From: Bacillota bacterium
Lineage (GTDB): Bacteria; Bacillota; Clostridia; Acetivibrionales; DTU013
Length of the DNA stretch: 43,110 bases
Assembly: GCA_023409615.1 (NCBI GenBank)
Contig: JAEYRF010000019.1
Coordinates: forward strand, 1 to 43,110
Direction: 5' to 3'
Below the pieces are notes generated by a model. It searched no databases. It was not told the DNA's origin and saw only the letters and a program-made list of their open reading frames with translations. A program made the position numbers and the translations under genes. Each line of letters begins with the position of its first letter. The first letter of the stretch is position 1. Positions 9,096 through 18,205 of the stretch are shown here, piece by piece.

Positions 9096-9943
9096 TGGAT
9101 AAATATTTAAAAGAAAAAGTTAAAAGCAGAACTGCATGGATAATTACATTTATTCTTGCATCGTTCTGGTTTATTGTGACAGGGCTCCCATTTGTATATA
9201 TGGTGATGAACGCCTTCAAGGGACAGTTTGAAATGCTTAAAAAGGGCGTGTTCCAGCCGCCTGATTCATGGTATCCTACGAACTTTATCAATATCTTATC
9301 AAAAGGGTTTATGAACTACTTTACCCACAGTGTGATTGTTCTTCTGATTTCACTGTCAATCCTTCTGTTTATAACGGCTTGTGCAGCATACCCTCTGTCG
9401 CGGATGCGGTTTAAGATGAGAAATACTATTTTCGCATTTATCGTTGCATGCATGTCCATCCCTATTCATGTAACATTGATCCCTGTCTTTAAAATGTCAA
9501 CGAAGTTGGGTATTTATGATACGATTTGGGCGCTAATAGGGCCGTATGTCGCATTCGCGATACCAATCGCCTGTTATATTCTAACTTCCTTTATGGCCTC
9601 CATACCCAGAGAAGTTGAGGAATCAGCCGAGATAGACGGATGTAATAAGTACAGAAATTTTTTCAGCATTATTTTACCGTTATCAAAATCCGGTCTTTCT
9701 ACACTTGCAATCTATAACGGCGTAAACATATGGAATGAATTCTCGTTTGCAAATACGTTGACTCAGTCCAAAGCGGCAAAGACTCTTCCGCTTGCAATAT
9801 CCGCATTTCAGGGTGAGCATTCGATGAATATTCCGGTCATTATGGCCGTTTTAGTCTTAACGGTGCTGCCAATGATAATTTTATTTATTATTCTTCAGGA
9901 TAAATTGGTTAAGGGTTTGATGGCCGGTGCTGTTAAAGGTTAA
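9092..9943 (+). CDS. Carbohydrate ABC transporter permease, MalG/UgpE type
   Basis: A 283-residue partner permease. Six hydrophobic helices, MalG-like PLSRMRFKMRN after helix 3, SIPIHVTLIPVF, and the EAA loop seen as REVEESAEIDGCNKYRNFF. The end, ILFIILQDKLVKGLMAGAVKG, is the standard C-terminus of this family. Starts inside the stop of the preceding gene (ATGA); the next ATG (9095) is an alternative. A 135-nt gap without a clear terminator leads to the sensor kinase gene. Confidence 0.92.
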   Translation: MMDKYLKEKVKSRTAWIITFILASFWFIVTGLPFVYMVMNAFKGQFEMLKKGVFQPPDSWYPTNFINILSKGFMNYFTHSVIVLLISLSILLFITACAAYPLSRMRFKMRNTIFAFIVACMSIPIHVTLIPVFKMSTKLGIYDTIWALIGPYVAFAIPIACYILTSFMASIPREVEESAEIDGCNKYRNFFSIILPLSKSGLSTLAIYNGVNIWNEFSFANTLTQSKAAKTLPLAISAFQGEHSMNIPVIMAVLVLTVLPMIILFIILQDKLVKGLMAGAVKG

Positions 9944-10078
9944 AACAGGCAATAATGTAATTACCTCAAATGTTATGATACAATAAATGTTGGGACGGTT
10001 CTATTGAGTCACTTTATGTTATTTGCGTGGGAGAACCGCTCCCTCCATTGTTCTGTCAGCCTGGAAATAGGTGTAGCA

Positions 10079-11863
10079 ATGATTGAATACTTTAAGAACA
10101 GATTTAACAGTTGGAATCTAGACAAAAAAATTAATACCTTTGTAAGTAGTTTAATTTATGGAATTTCCGCAATAATTCTTGTGATTACCACAGTTTCATA
10201 TTTCTCTTCATTTATTGAACAATCTAATAATATTATTGAAAATCAATTATCTACCCTGGCAGATAATTACGAGTACACACTTAACAACTATAAGAATCTT
10301 GCAGAATCATTGATCATTGATGATGCCATTCAGGATTATGTATTAAGCGACGGTAAGTCAGACGAGAAATACTTCAGTTTATTTAATAATGCTAAGAATA
10401 CATTACAAAACATGGTCAATATGCATTCCGAAATAAGATATATATCAATTGTAAGTTATAATTTTGATGATGTTTTATATAAAGGATATGGAAATAAAAT
10501 TGCAAATAATTTCTCCATGATTTACAAAAGTGATTATGAGAATAGTATTGTTTGCCGTAATCCTGGGACTTTACGCATGAGCTTTAACGATGCCTACCTT
10601 AATAATGATAATAACATGCTCAATGTATATATGCCTATATATTCCATATCTAAAATGATCAATGAAATCGGCTTGTTATCTATCATACTTGATGGCAGTT
10701 TATTTGAAGGACTTACAGAGAAAAATGTCATGGAATATGATTCAGAGATCATTATGATAGACGTTTTGAATTCAATTCTGTCATGTTCAGATGAAAATTT
10801 GATTGGAACAGAATTTGAATTTGCTGATATGCTTGTTGAAAGCAGTGGGAATTTCAAGCAGGGGAATAATTTGTACAACTACATGAAAATAGGAAGGTGG
10901 AACTATTATCTTATCAGCAGAGTTCCATTGGCTAATATGTACAAGGACAACAGTATCGTAATTGTACTTATGATTTCAGTTTCTGTTTGTGTGGCGTATT
11001 TTGGACTTGTAATCTGCAAAAGAATCATTCGTAGGGAATATAGACCGATTGACACTGTACTGCAAGGTATTAATAGAGCTGCTGAGGGTAAGTTCGAAAC
11101 AAGAATCAACATGGAGAATGTTGGGGTTGATTTTGTCAAACTGGCTAATGGGTTTAACTATATGATGGGAGAAATTAAGACCCTTATGGAGCAGGTGAAG
11201 CTTGAACAGCAGCAAATGGATCAGATACGTTTCAACGCACTTCAGTCACAGATACAGCCGCACTTTCTTTACAATACTCTTGAGTGTATACATTGGCAGG
11301 CCAGCGCCGATGGAAACAAGGAAGTGTCGGTTTTGGTCAGGGCACTTGCGCAATTCTATAGATTATGTTTGAGTGACGGAAAGGATGTTATCAGTTTGGA
11401 GCAGGAGGTTGAACATGCAAGAAATTACTTAATCATTCAGAATATGAGATATGACAACATTATTGATAGTACAATTGAATTGGATGAAGACTGTAAGAAA
11501 TACTTAATTCCTAAAATTACCTTGCAGCCGCTTATTGAGAACTCAATTTATCATGGAATAAAAGTTAGGGAGGGCAGGAAGGGAGAACTGAGGATCACTG
11601 TCAATAAAAAGGTGGAAGATGTCTTTATTGTTGTCACCGATAATGGGACGGGGATGAAGGAAGACCAGATACTAAAAATGAACAATTCGATCTCTGAGTA
11701 TGATAAAGATTTTGGATATGGTATTAGGAACGTCAATAGAAGAATTGAAATTCTATTCGGCAAAGGATACGGCCTGCATTATGATAAAAATGAAATGGGA
11801 GGAGTAACTGTTACCATCCGTCTGCCGGCTTATGAAACTAAAGAATTCGAAGAGGTATTATAA
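10079..11863 (+). CDS. YesM-type sensor histidine kinase
   Basis: A 594-residue membrane kinase that probably senses the sugar or its binding protein and phosphorylates the next gene product. Layout: membrane helix at about 23-45, a large extracellular sensor domain (about 46-285), second helix at about 290-312, HAMP, then the internal His-kinase domain with SQIQPHFLYNTLE (phosphoacceptor His), the N-box LQPLIENSIYHGI and ATP-lid motifs DNGTGM and GIRNVNRRI. The ATG at 10079 is preferred to the upstream in-frame TTG at 10004 because AATAGG precedes it and the upstream part has no helix or signal. Confidence 0.9.
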   Translation: MIEYFKNRFNSWNLDKKINTFVSSLIYGISAIILVITTVSYFSSFIEQSNNIIENQLSTLADNYEYTLNNYKNLAESLIIDDAIQDYVLSDGKSDEKYFSLFNNAKNTLQNMVNMHSEIRYISIVSYNFDDVLYKGYGNKIANNFSMIYKSDYENSIVCRNPGTLRMSFNDAYLNNDNNMLNVYMPIYSISKMINEIGLLSIILDGSLFEGLTEKNVMEYDSEIIMIDVLNSILSCSDENLIGTEFEFADMLVESSGNFKQGNNLYNYMKIGRWNYYLISRVPLANMYKDNSIVIVLMISVSVCVAYFGLVICKRIIRREYRPIDTVLQGINRAAEGKFETRINMENVGVDFVKLANGFNYMMGEIKTLMEQVKLEQQQMDQIRFNALQSQIQPHFLYNTLECIHWQASADGNKEVSVLVRALAQFYRLCLSDGKDVISLEQEVEHARNYLIIQNMRYDNIIDSTIELDEDCKKYLIPKITLQPLIENSIYHGIKVREGRKGELRITVNKKVEDVFIVVTDNGTGMKEDQILKMNNSISEYDKDFGYGIRNVNRRIEILFGKGYGLHYDKNEMGGVTVTIRLPAYETKEFEEVL

Positions 11864-13461
11864 TGTATCAGGTATTGATTGTGGATGATGAAAAAATGAT
11901 CAGACTAGGTATGCGTAAAGCTATTCCATGGAACTGCCTGGGAATAGGAGAGGTTTTCGTTGCCAAATCAGGAGAGGAAGCATTAGACATTATCAGGGCG
12001 CATAAGCCTGAAATCATGATTACCGATATAAAAATGGATGAAATGTCCGGATTGGATCTGATTGACTCAGCTCAAAAGTTTGTTCCTCAGATAAGAGTTT
12101 TAGTGCTTACAGGATATGATAAATTTGAGTACGCGAGGCAATGTATCAGGCTGAAAGTGCATGACTTTTTTCTTAAGCCAATCGATGAGAGGATACTGAT
12201 TGAGGCTATTAAAAAACAGGTTCTTTTCCTTGAAAATAATCAGATCGGTAAGTTGACGGACATCAATGAAAACCGAGCTAATGCTATTACAGAGCAGATG
12301 AATATAGAAAAATTTATGAGAGATCTGATACATAACAGAACATGTCAGCAGGATAGGCAAATATCAGATTTCTGTGAGAAATATTCTTTTAGGGCAGACC
12401 AACAAATGCAGGTGGCTATTATCGTACCGATGTTATGCATTGACAGCGGAAGTGGAGACAAACAATTCATTGCATTATCCATAAAAAACATATGTATTGG
12501 CATGGTTGATGCTCAGAATAGAGGATTAACCTTTATGGACGATTATGGAAGGATTGTGATTGCCTATTTTCTTAACAAACAAAAGGGAAGAATAATGGAA
12601 TGGATACAGGAGCTTAATGGTATTTTGAGAGATGAATACAGTGAGAAGCTTAAGGTAGCTGTGGGTAATCCGGTGGCCGGGCTGAAGCTGCTGTGCATGT
12701 CTTATAATGAAGCTGTGCAATTGCTGCAATGTGAAGGAGAAGAATATAATGAAATTATTCAAACAGAAAACGCTCAGAAAAGTGATCATTTATTTAGAGA
12801 GGTATTCGCAGATATAAATAATTCTATGTGCGCCAATATCGGAGACTCAGAAAAGATTTTGTACATTTTTAACCAGTTTTGCCGTGCGGTTGATTCCTAT
12901 AATCTTTCTGATTCGTATATCCGCAAATGCTGTCTTGAGTTGGTGACTTCTACATACTATACTTTTGTATGCAATTCCTGTATGGAGGCTGATCCATGGA
13001 TCAGCTCATTTATGAACAGTATTATTAATATAAATGGAGAAGAGCTTTTTGAATTGACAAGACAATTTTTGCTAAAAATGAGGGGAGAGAAAGATGAACA
13101 GAATGTACATGCCATTATAGATAAATCAAAACGCTATATAAAGGAGCATTTATCCGATGATCTATCAGTATCGAATATTGCATGCTTTTTGTATCTTACA
13201 CCAAATTATTTTTCTAGATTGTTCAAAAAGGTTACAGGAGAAGGATGTAATGAATATATAGTACGGAAAAGGATTGAAAAAGCAAAATTGCTTCTGGAAA
13301 CAACGAATTTTCCGACAGGCAGGATCGCAATTATGGTTGGGTATCGAGACACGAATTATTTTTCATTAGCTATTAAGAAAAGTACTGGTAAATCTCCTAA
13401 AAATTATAGAGAAGAGCTTCAGAAAAAAGTGCTCAGTGGTAATCAGCAGCAGAAAAAGTAA
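11863..13461 (+). CDS. YesN-type response regulator with AraC DNA-binding domain
   Basis: A 532-residue regulator: receiver domain at about 1-120 (acidic pair DDE at 8-10, phosphoacceptor Asp55 in TDIKM, conserved Lys in FLKP), a long middle region and a C-terminal AraC double helix-turn-helix (about 430-525; YLTPNYFSRLFKKVTGEGCNEYI then VGYRDTNYFSLAIKKSTGKSP). Start shares one base with the kinase stop (TAATG), so the pair is coupled. Likely target is the sugar transporter promoter upstream of 6667. It ends only 9 nt from the convergent MATE gene, with no terminator between. Confidence 0.92.
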   Translation: MYQVLIVDDEKMIRLGMRKAIPWNCLGIGEVFVAKSGEEALDIIRAHKPEIMITDIKMDEMSGLDLIDSAQKFVPQIRVLVLTGYDKFEYARQCIRLKVHDFFLKPIDERILIEAIKKQVLFLENNQIGKLTDINENRANAITEQMNIEKFMRDLIHNRTCQQDRQISDFCEKYSFRADQQMQVAIIVPMLCIDSGSGDKQFIALSIKNICIGMVDAQNRGLTFMDDYGRIVIAYFLNKQKGRIMEWIQELNGILRDEYSEKLKVAVGNPVAGLKLLCMSYNEAVQLLQCEGEEYNEIIQTENAQKSDHLFREVFADINNSMCANIGDSEKILYIFNQFCRAVDSYNLSDSYIRKCCLELVTSTYYTFVCNSCMEADPWISSFMNSIININGEELFELTRQFLLKMRGEKDEQNVHAIIDKSKRYIKEHLSDDLSVSNIACFLYLTPNYFSRLFKKVTGEGCNEYIVRKRIEKAKLLLETTNFPTGRIAIMVGYRDTNYFSLAIKKSTGKSPKNYREELQKKVLSGNQQQKK

Positions 13462-13470
13462 TGTACGGAA

Positions 13471-14811
13471 TCAACCAGCTACAAACTTTGACAGCCATTT
13501 CTCTGAACGGAAACGATGAATAAAAAAGCTCATCCGGCAGATCCAGTCTGTAATCATGGCGATCCAAACCCCGATTGCGCCCCAACCCAGGTACATGCCC
13601 AGGATATAGCTAAATATTACACGGAAGATCCACATGGAAACAATTGAAACGGTCATGGTGAATTTCACATCATTTGCTGCTCGTAATGCATTTGGCAGCA
13701 CAAAGGAGGCCGGCCAGAAAAACAAGGAACAAGTGCAGTGAATGAGTATTAGTATTGACGCAAGTTTGAGAGTTTCATCAGAAAGACTATAAATTGGCAA
13801 GATCAGTGGTAATAATATCATAACCAACAAATTCATACCGATTGTTAAAATGTAACTGAGTTTTAATAGCTTTTTCGTATAATACTTTGCCTTATCAAAG
13901 TCCCGTGCTCCAATACACTGTCCAACTACTGTGATCATGGCAAGGCTTATAGCTGATCCTGGTAGACATCCTAAAGAATTCAGATTGTTTGATACTGCAT
14001 TTGCTGCAATCTGTGTTGTGCCAAAATACGCAATAATGCTTACCACTAATATCTTTCCCAATTGGAACATGCTGTTTTCCAACCCACTGGGTATTCCTAT
14101 AAAAAGGATTTTTCGGATCATAGGCATATTTGGAAGAAAGCCTTTAATTCTGATATAGATCTCTCGATGAGGATCCCTGATGAGTATAATTAATATGACG
14201 GCGCCTGCAACACGTGCAATAAGTGTTGGCACTGCTACTCCGGCCACACCCATCTGAAGCACATATATACAGAATGCATTCCCTGAAATATTAATTATGT
14301 TTGTGACAAATGCGGCAAACATGGATACACGGGAGTTGCCCATTGCACGGAAAAGTGCAGCACAGGAATTATATACCGCAAGGAAGGGGTATGATAATGC
14401 TGTGATCCAGAAATAGGTCATGGCATTTTCCATTACATTGCTGTCTATATTACCAAACATCAGTCGAAGTATCTGGCCACGCAACGCAATAGAAAAGAGC
14501 ATGATACCAACTGAGATTATTAATGTAATCATCAGAAGTTGATTTGCAGACAGACAGGCCTTATCCCGCTGTCTTGCGCCAATGAACTGACTGGTTACAA
14601 CAGCGCCGCCCGTAGCTAAAGCAGCAAATAAGTTGATCAGCAATATACTGATCATATCTACCAGCGTCACTCCGGAAATGGCAGCTTCCCCAACGGATGA
14701 AACCATCATTGTATCTGCAATGCCGACTGTGATGGCCATAGTCTGCTCAATGATCAACGGAATGATGAGCTGTTTTAAATCCCGATTTGTAAATTCTATT
14801 TTATGTTCCAT
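13471..14811 (-). CDS. MATE family multidrug/cation antiporter
   Basis: A 446-residue membrane protein with about twelve helices in the MATE family, which exports cationic compounds in exchange for Na+ or H+. Landmarks: LIIPLIIEQTMAITVGIADTM at the N-terminus, TGGAVVTSQFIGARQRDKA, and NNLNSLGCLPGSAISLAMITVVGQCIGARDFDKAK in the second half, reflecting the two-fold repeat. The start at 14811 is chosen because AGGA lies upstream at the right distance; an in-frame ATG at 14832 has no ribosome site. Substrate is unknown. Confidence 0.9.
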   Translation of the reverse strand: MEHKIEFTNRDLKQLIIPLIIEQTMAITVGIADTMMVSSVGEAAISGVTLVDMISILLINLFAALATGGAVVTSQFIGARQRDKACLSANQLLMITLIISVGIMLFSIALRGQILRLMFGNIDSNVMENAMTYFWITALSYPFLAVYNSCAALFRAMGNSRVSMFAAFVTNIINISGNAFCIYVLQMGVAGVAVPTLIARVAGAVILIILIRDPHREIYIRIKGFLPNMPMIRKILFIGIPSGLENSMFQLGKILVVSIIAYFGTTQIAANAVSNNLNSLGCLPGSAISLAMITVVGQCIGARDFDKAKYYTKKLLKLSYILTIGMNLLVMILLPLILPIYSLSDETLKLASILILIHCTCSLFFWPASFVLPNALRAANDVKFTMTVSIVSMWIFRVIFSYILGMYLGWGAIGVWIAMITDWICRMSFFIHRFRSEKWLSKFVAG

Positions 14812-14870
14812 ATGGTAGTATCCTAACTCCATCTTTGATTATGTCATAATGTGCAGCGGTTCAGATAAAT

Positions 14871-15422
14871 TCATAGTTCAACAATAAGCGGCTTATGCCC
14901 TGTATACGGTAAAAATTTCTCCAGGATATCTGACATTTTTATTTTCATGCTTGAAGTGTTGATACATGGATGACAACCGATATATTCGGCTTGCGCGATT
15001 TCTCTATCAATGAGCAGATGTACTTTTTTTCCCACGTCATTCATTAGCCCGAGAATACTTACAGAACCGGGTGTAATATTCAGGTATTTCTCCATAAATT
15101 CAGCTTCAGCAAAGGATAATCTGGAGGTGCCAATCTGCTTTGAGACGTCCTTTGTGATAAATCTCTTTGCTCCAGGCATGACCAGCAGGTAAAATTCAGT
15201 TTTTGATTGATTGCGCAAAAACAGATTTTTACATATATCAACACCAAGCACGGCTTCAATTTCGAAACAGTCTTCAACAGTAGCAGCTGCCTCGTGGTCT
15301 ATTGCCGCATACGGGATATCCAGCTTTTCCAATATTTCAAAGGAAGCCATTTCTTTATCCAGACGGAGATCGCCTACCGGCTTTGTATGAAAAAGAGTTT
15401 TGCTTACTTTGGTGACACTCAT
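14871..15422 (-). CDS. YbaK/ProX-type aminoacyl-tRNA deacylase
   Basis: A 183-residue free-standing editing-domain protein that hydrolyses mischarged tRNA, probably Ala- or Cys-tRNA(Pro). Conserved features of the prolyl-tRNA-synthetase-associated family are KNLFLRNQ with the catalytic-region lysine, the central VSILGLMNDVGKKVHLLID and the C-terminal GCHPCINTSSMKIK. The ATG at 15422 has AAAGGAA upstream; an in-frame ATG at 15452 is less likely. Its 5' flank is 41 nt from the truncated copy of the structured repeat, so its promoter may overlap that element. Confidence 0.88.
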   Translation of the reverse strand: MSVTKVSKTLFHTKPVGDLRLDKEMASFEILEKLDIPYAAIDHEAAATVEDCFEIEAVLGVDICKNLFLRNQSKTEFYLLVMPGAKRFITKDVSKQIGTSRLSFAEAEFMEKYLNITPGSVSILGLMNDVGKKVHLLIDREIAQAEYIGCHPCINTSSMKIKMSDILEKFLPYTGHKPLIVEL

Positions 15423-15462
15423 TTGTATTTTTCCTTTCGCAACTATAATCATAAGTAGTATG

Positions 15463-15668
15463 ATGTCGCACGGCCATAAATTCTGCCGGAGGCATATAAT
15501 ATCCTCAGATATGAGGATTTTATATCATGATTTATCATGATATAATTGGCCAAGTGCGTTTTGGCAACAGGTTCGCTTTAGCGAAATGTATATATGCCAA
15601 AAATGTCGCACGGCCATAAATTCTGCCGGAGGCATATAATATCCTCAGATATGAGGATATTATATCAT
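15463..15668 (-). repeat. Structured repeat A, 1.5 tandem units
   Basis: A 66-bp sequence at 15463-15528 recurs at 15603-15668 with one mismatch (140-bp period). Read on the minus strand, the full unit is hairpin 1 (15665-15634, perfect 14-bp stem), the linker GCCTCCGGCAGAATTTAT, a long central stem (GGCC, GTGCG and TTTTGGCA pairing with TGCCAAAA, CGCAC and GGCC, with a 4-nt bulge on one side and 2-nt bulge on the other, and an inner TTCGC/GCGAA hairpin), then hairpin 2 (15545-15520). The second unit is cut off after its GTGCGACAT. The same architecture reappears at 39.5 kb. The 341-nt gap between the flanking genes holds no ORF. Confidence 0.85.
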
Positions 15669-15763
15669 ATGACGGACATAATGTTACATAATTCAACTTC
15701 CGGTGCTCTTATAATTTTTAGGGCCGAATTTCTAAAAGGCCTTTGTAAAGGCGTTAAGAGCCA

Positions 15764-17749
15764 CTACATAGTTTCAATCTTTAGATCCGGATTGTGCTTT
15801 TTTGTCATTTCTTTCCTCTTTTTCCTGTCAGCGACGGAATCAAAAATAATAGAGAAGTCGTAATCGTCCGGGTAAAGCTCTTCTGATGCCACGTGAAGCT
15901 TCAGCCGCTTGTGATTGACTAACAATTTGGCTTTTTGCACCTGTACACCTACGTCTCCCTTTTCATTTGTTTTCTGATATACTATCCCGATAAGCTTCTG
16001 GGGGAAAACGACAACGCTGTCACCTATATTAAACCGCTCGTTTGGCGGATTCTCCGGAACTTTTTTGGTAACCTGCGGTCTGACTCTTTCCAGGGTTTCA
16101 ATGTTTTTACAGGAGTCTTGAGCCGGAACGGTGCTAGATATATCTCCGATACTGACTCTATCTTCGAAACTGACTCTATCTCCGATGCTCCTCGCGCTGT
16201 CTGGGTTGCCATTGATTCCATATGCGGCTTTTGCAGCACGCTCTATCATGTGCAGAGGCATTCCCAGGCGCTTTGCAATATAGAGGGCGCAGCTTTCTCC
16301 AGCCTCACCTGTTTCAAGCCTGTACAGAGGCTGCAGGGTTTTCCGGTCAAAGGCCATACGGGCATTAATCAATCCAGGTGCAGACTTTGCAAAATCCTTT
16401 ATCTCCGGATAATGAGTGGTAGCAATAAACAAACAATTTTTGCCGGTTAGCTCTTCTAATATGGAGACTGCCAGCCCCATCCCTTCTGCAGGATCCGTGC
16501 CGGAACCCAGTTCATCCAGTAACACCAGAGATTGATCATCTGCTATACGAAGGATGTCAATGATATTAGTGATATGGGAGGAGAAGGTAGAAAGATTTTC
16601 TGTAATACTCTGTCCGTCACCAATGTCGCAAAGCACAGCGTTATTCATTGTAAACACACCATCTTCTGCCGGTACATGAAGGCCGCTTTGTGCCATCATA
16701 GACAGCAGGCCTATAGTTTTTAGTGCAACGGTTTTTCCTCCTGTATTTGGCCCGGTTATTACTACACCTTTGATGTCACCGCCAATTTTAAAGTCAAGCG
16801 GGATTATGTTCTCAGCATTCAGCAGAGGATGGCGCCCGCCTTTGATCACAATTTTTCTTTCCAACTTTACGGGCAAGGGCGCAGCATGCATGACAACACT
16901 CAGCTTGGCTTTTGCAAAAATGAAATCCAGCGTTTCCATTGCCTCTACATTAATATTAATTTCGTATAGATTTTCCTCCACGAGTGCAGTTAAAGCAAAT
17001 AAGATACGTCTGATCTCATTCTCTTCTGCTATGTGAAGCATACTGATCTCCTGTTGCAGCTTTGCAGCGGCTATAGGCTCGATAAAACATGTTCCGCCGG
17101 ATTGCGATATATCTATGACTGTCCCTGCAACACGGTTTTTGCATTCCCTCTTCACAGGCAATGTGTAATGGCCGTTGCGGATCGATACAAAGCTCTCGGA
17201 AAACCAATAGGGGTTGCTGCGCAGAAGTGATTCCATCCTGGACTTCACCTGATCACCTGCACTGATAAGTTTTCTCCTGATACTTGCAAGTTGTGCGGAG
17301 GCTCTGTCATCAAGCATGCCTCCCCTGACGGCCCTGTTGATTTCATCCTCAACATCTGACAACTCGAAGATAGAGTTACCATAGGTCGCAACTTCTGCGG
17401 AGGTTGCTTCGCCCCGCCTGAGATATCCCTTCAGGCGTCTGCCGGCTGTCAGAAATTGTGCGATTCCGGTTAGTTGTTCAGGAAGCAGGAAAATACCCTT
17501 GCCTAGAGATGAAAGTGTCTTTTCAAGTTCATTCATGGAAGACAGTGGTGGATTGCCGTACTGTTCCAGAATCAGTCTTGCTTGAGTGGTCTCATTCATA
17601 TGGCGGTTTATATCAGCTTCGGACAAATAAGGTGTAAGCTGCCTGATCCTATGACGTGCATTTTCCGATAATGCCTGTTCTTCAAGCAAAAGTAAGACTT
17701 TATTAAATTCTAGTGTTTCATGCATTTTTTCAATTATGTTCAGACTCAT
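15764..17749 (-). CDS. mutS2: MutS2-like ATPase lacking the Smr domain
   Basis: A 661-residue member of the MutS2 family. After the N-terminal clamp and lever region comes the ATPase: Walker A GPNTGGKT near residue 332, LSTFSSHI, Walker B LVLLDELGSGTDP and ATTHYPEIKDFA. MutS2 acts on recombination intermediates or collided ribosomes. Standard MutS2 proteins are nearly 800 residues and end in an Smr nuclease domain; this one stops after the small beta domain (NIGDSVVVFP...), so it is a shorter paralogue type. A linker near residues 520-545 contains the tandem RVSIGD/RVSFED repeat. ATG at 17749 follows GGAGG; an in-frame upstream start at 17791 lacks one. Confidence 0.88.
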   Translation of the reverse strand: MSLNIIEKMHETLEFNKVLLLLEEQALSENARHRIRQLTPYLSEADINRHMNETTQARLILEQYGNPPLSSMNELEKTLSSLGKGIFLLPEQLTGIAQFLTAGRRLKGYLRRGEATSAEVATYGNSIFELSDVEDEINRAVRGGMLDDRASAQLASIRRKLISAGDQVKSRMESLLRSNPYWFSESFVSIRNGHYTLPVKRECKNRVAGTVIDISQSGGTCFIEPIAAAKLQQEISMLHIAEENEIRRILFALTALVEENLYEININVEAMETLDFIFAKAKLSVVMHAAPLPVKLERKIVIKGGRHPLLNAENIIPLDFKIGGDIKGVVITGPNTGGKTVALKTIGLLSMMAQSGLHVPAEDGVFTMNNAVLCDIGDGQSITENLSTFSSHITNIIDILRIADDQSLVLLDELGSGTDPAEGMGLAVSILEELTGKNCLFIATTHYPEIKDFAKSAPGLINARMAFDRKTLQPLYRLETGEAGESCALYIAKRLGMPLHMIERAAKAAYGINGNPDSARSIGDRVSFEDRVSIGDISSTVPAQDSCKNIETLERVRPQVTKKVPENPPNERFNIGDSVVVFPQKLIGIVYQKTNEKGDVGVQVQKAKLLVNHKRLKLHVASEELYPDDYDFSIIFDSVADRKKRKEMTKKHNPDLKIETM

Positions 17750-17776
17750 TTTGGTTACCTCCAATTGTAAAATAAA

Positions 17777-17826
17777 AACCCGCATAGACACACCTCACCT
17801 AAGTGGCGGAATACTTCATGCGGGTT
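17777..17826 (-). terminator. Intrinsic terminator in the mutS2 leader, proximal
   Basis: On the minus strand AACCCGCAT pairs with ATGCGGGTT across a 32-nt apical region and is followed by TTTATTTTA, immediately upstream of the mutS2 ribosome site. Its position before the start codon implies conditional termination. Confidence 0.75.
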
Positions 17827-17864
17827 CGTTTCACAATTTTGAGATAGCTGCTTGCCGGGGAAAT

Positions 17865-17896
17865 AAAAAATGCCCGACAAACAATCCTGTCGCGCA
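17865..17896 (-). terminator. Intrinsic terminator in the mutS2 leader, distal
   Basis: On the minus strand TGCGCGACA pairs with TGTCGGGCA (one mismatch, 8-nt loop) and is followed by six T. It precedes the second terminator at 17777-17826. The 456-nt gap 17750-18205 otherwise holds only leader sequence and divergent promoters; no ORF is supported. Confidence 0.72.
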
Positions 17897-18092
17897 GCCA
17901 TTCAATAATCGTCCTGTATTATAGGAATCCTGAGAAATTGTATCTGAAGCAGTCTGTAAAGGTTTGTCTTTATTTGGGCATGTCTGAAGAACCACCTGTA
18001 TCACATATGCCCTATCATTATATTCAGTTAAAAAGCACCTTAACAGAGCTAACCGACATCAAAACCAACCTTTCGTTGCTAATATACGATAA

Positions 18093-18120
18093 AGTATAAT
18101 ACAATACCAGTATAAGTCAA
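18093..18120 (-). promoter_or_regulatory. Probable promoter of the mutS2 leader
   Basis: Minus-strand TTGACT (18115-18120) and TATACT (18093-18098) are separated by 16 nt. Transcription from here would give a leader of roughly 330 nt before mutS2. Confidence 0.6.
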
Positions 18121-18205
18121 TAGGATATTTTATATATAAAAATATTATGCTAAAATGAATGGGTATACTAAAATGGCCGGGATAATCATCCAAAAGGAGA
18201 AACAC

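Noticed and set aside
15463..15668. CRISPR-like array
   Set aside because: Only two repeat copies, the spacer is part of a larger folded unit also found at 39.5 kb, and no cas gene is present.
17750..18090. T-box in the mutS2 leader
   Set aside because: GGTGG occurs, but without the T-box consensus, Stem I motifs or a specifier loop.
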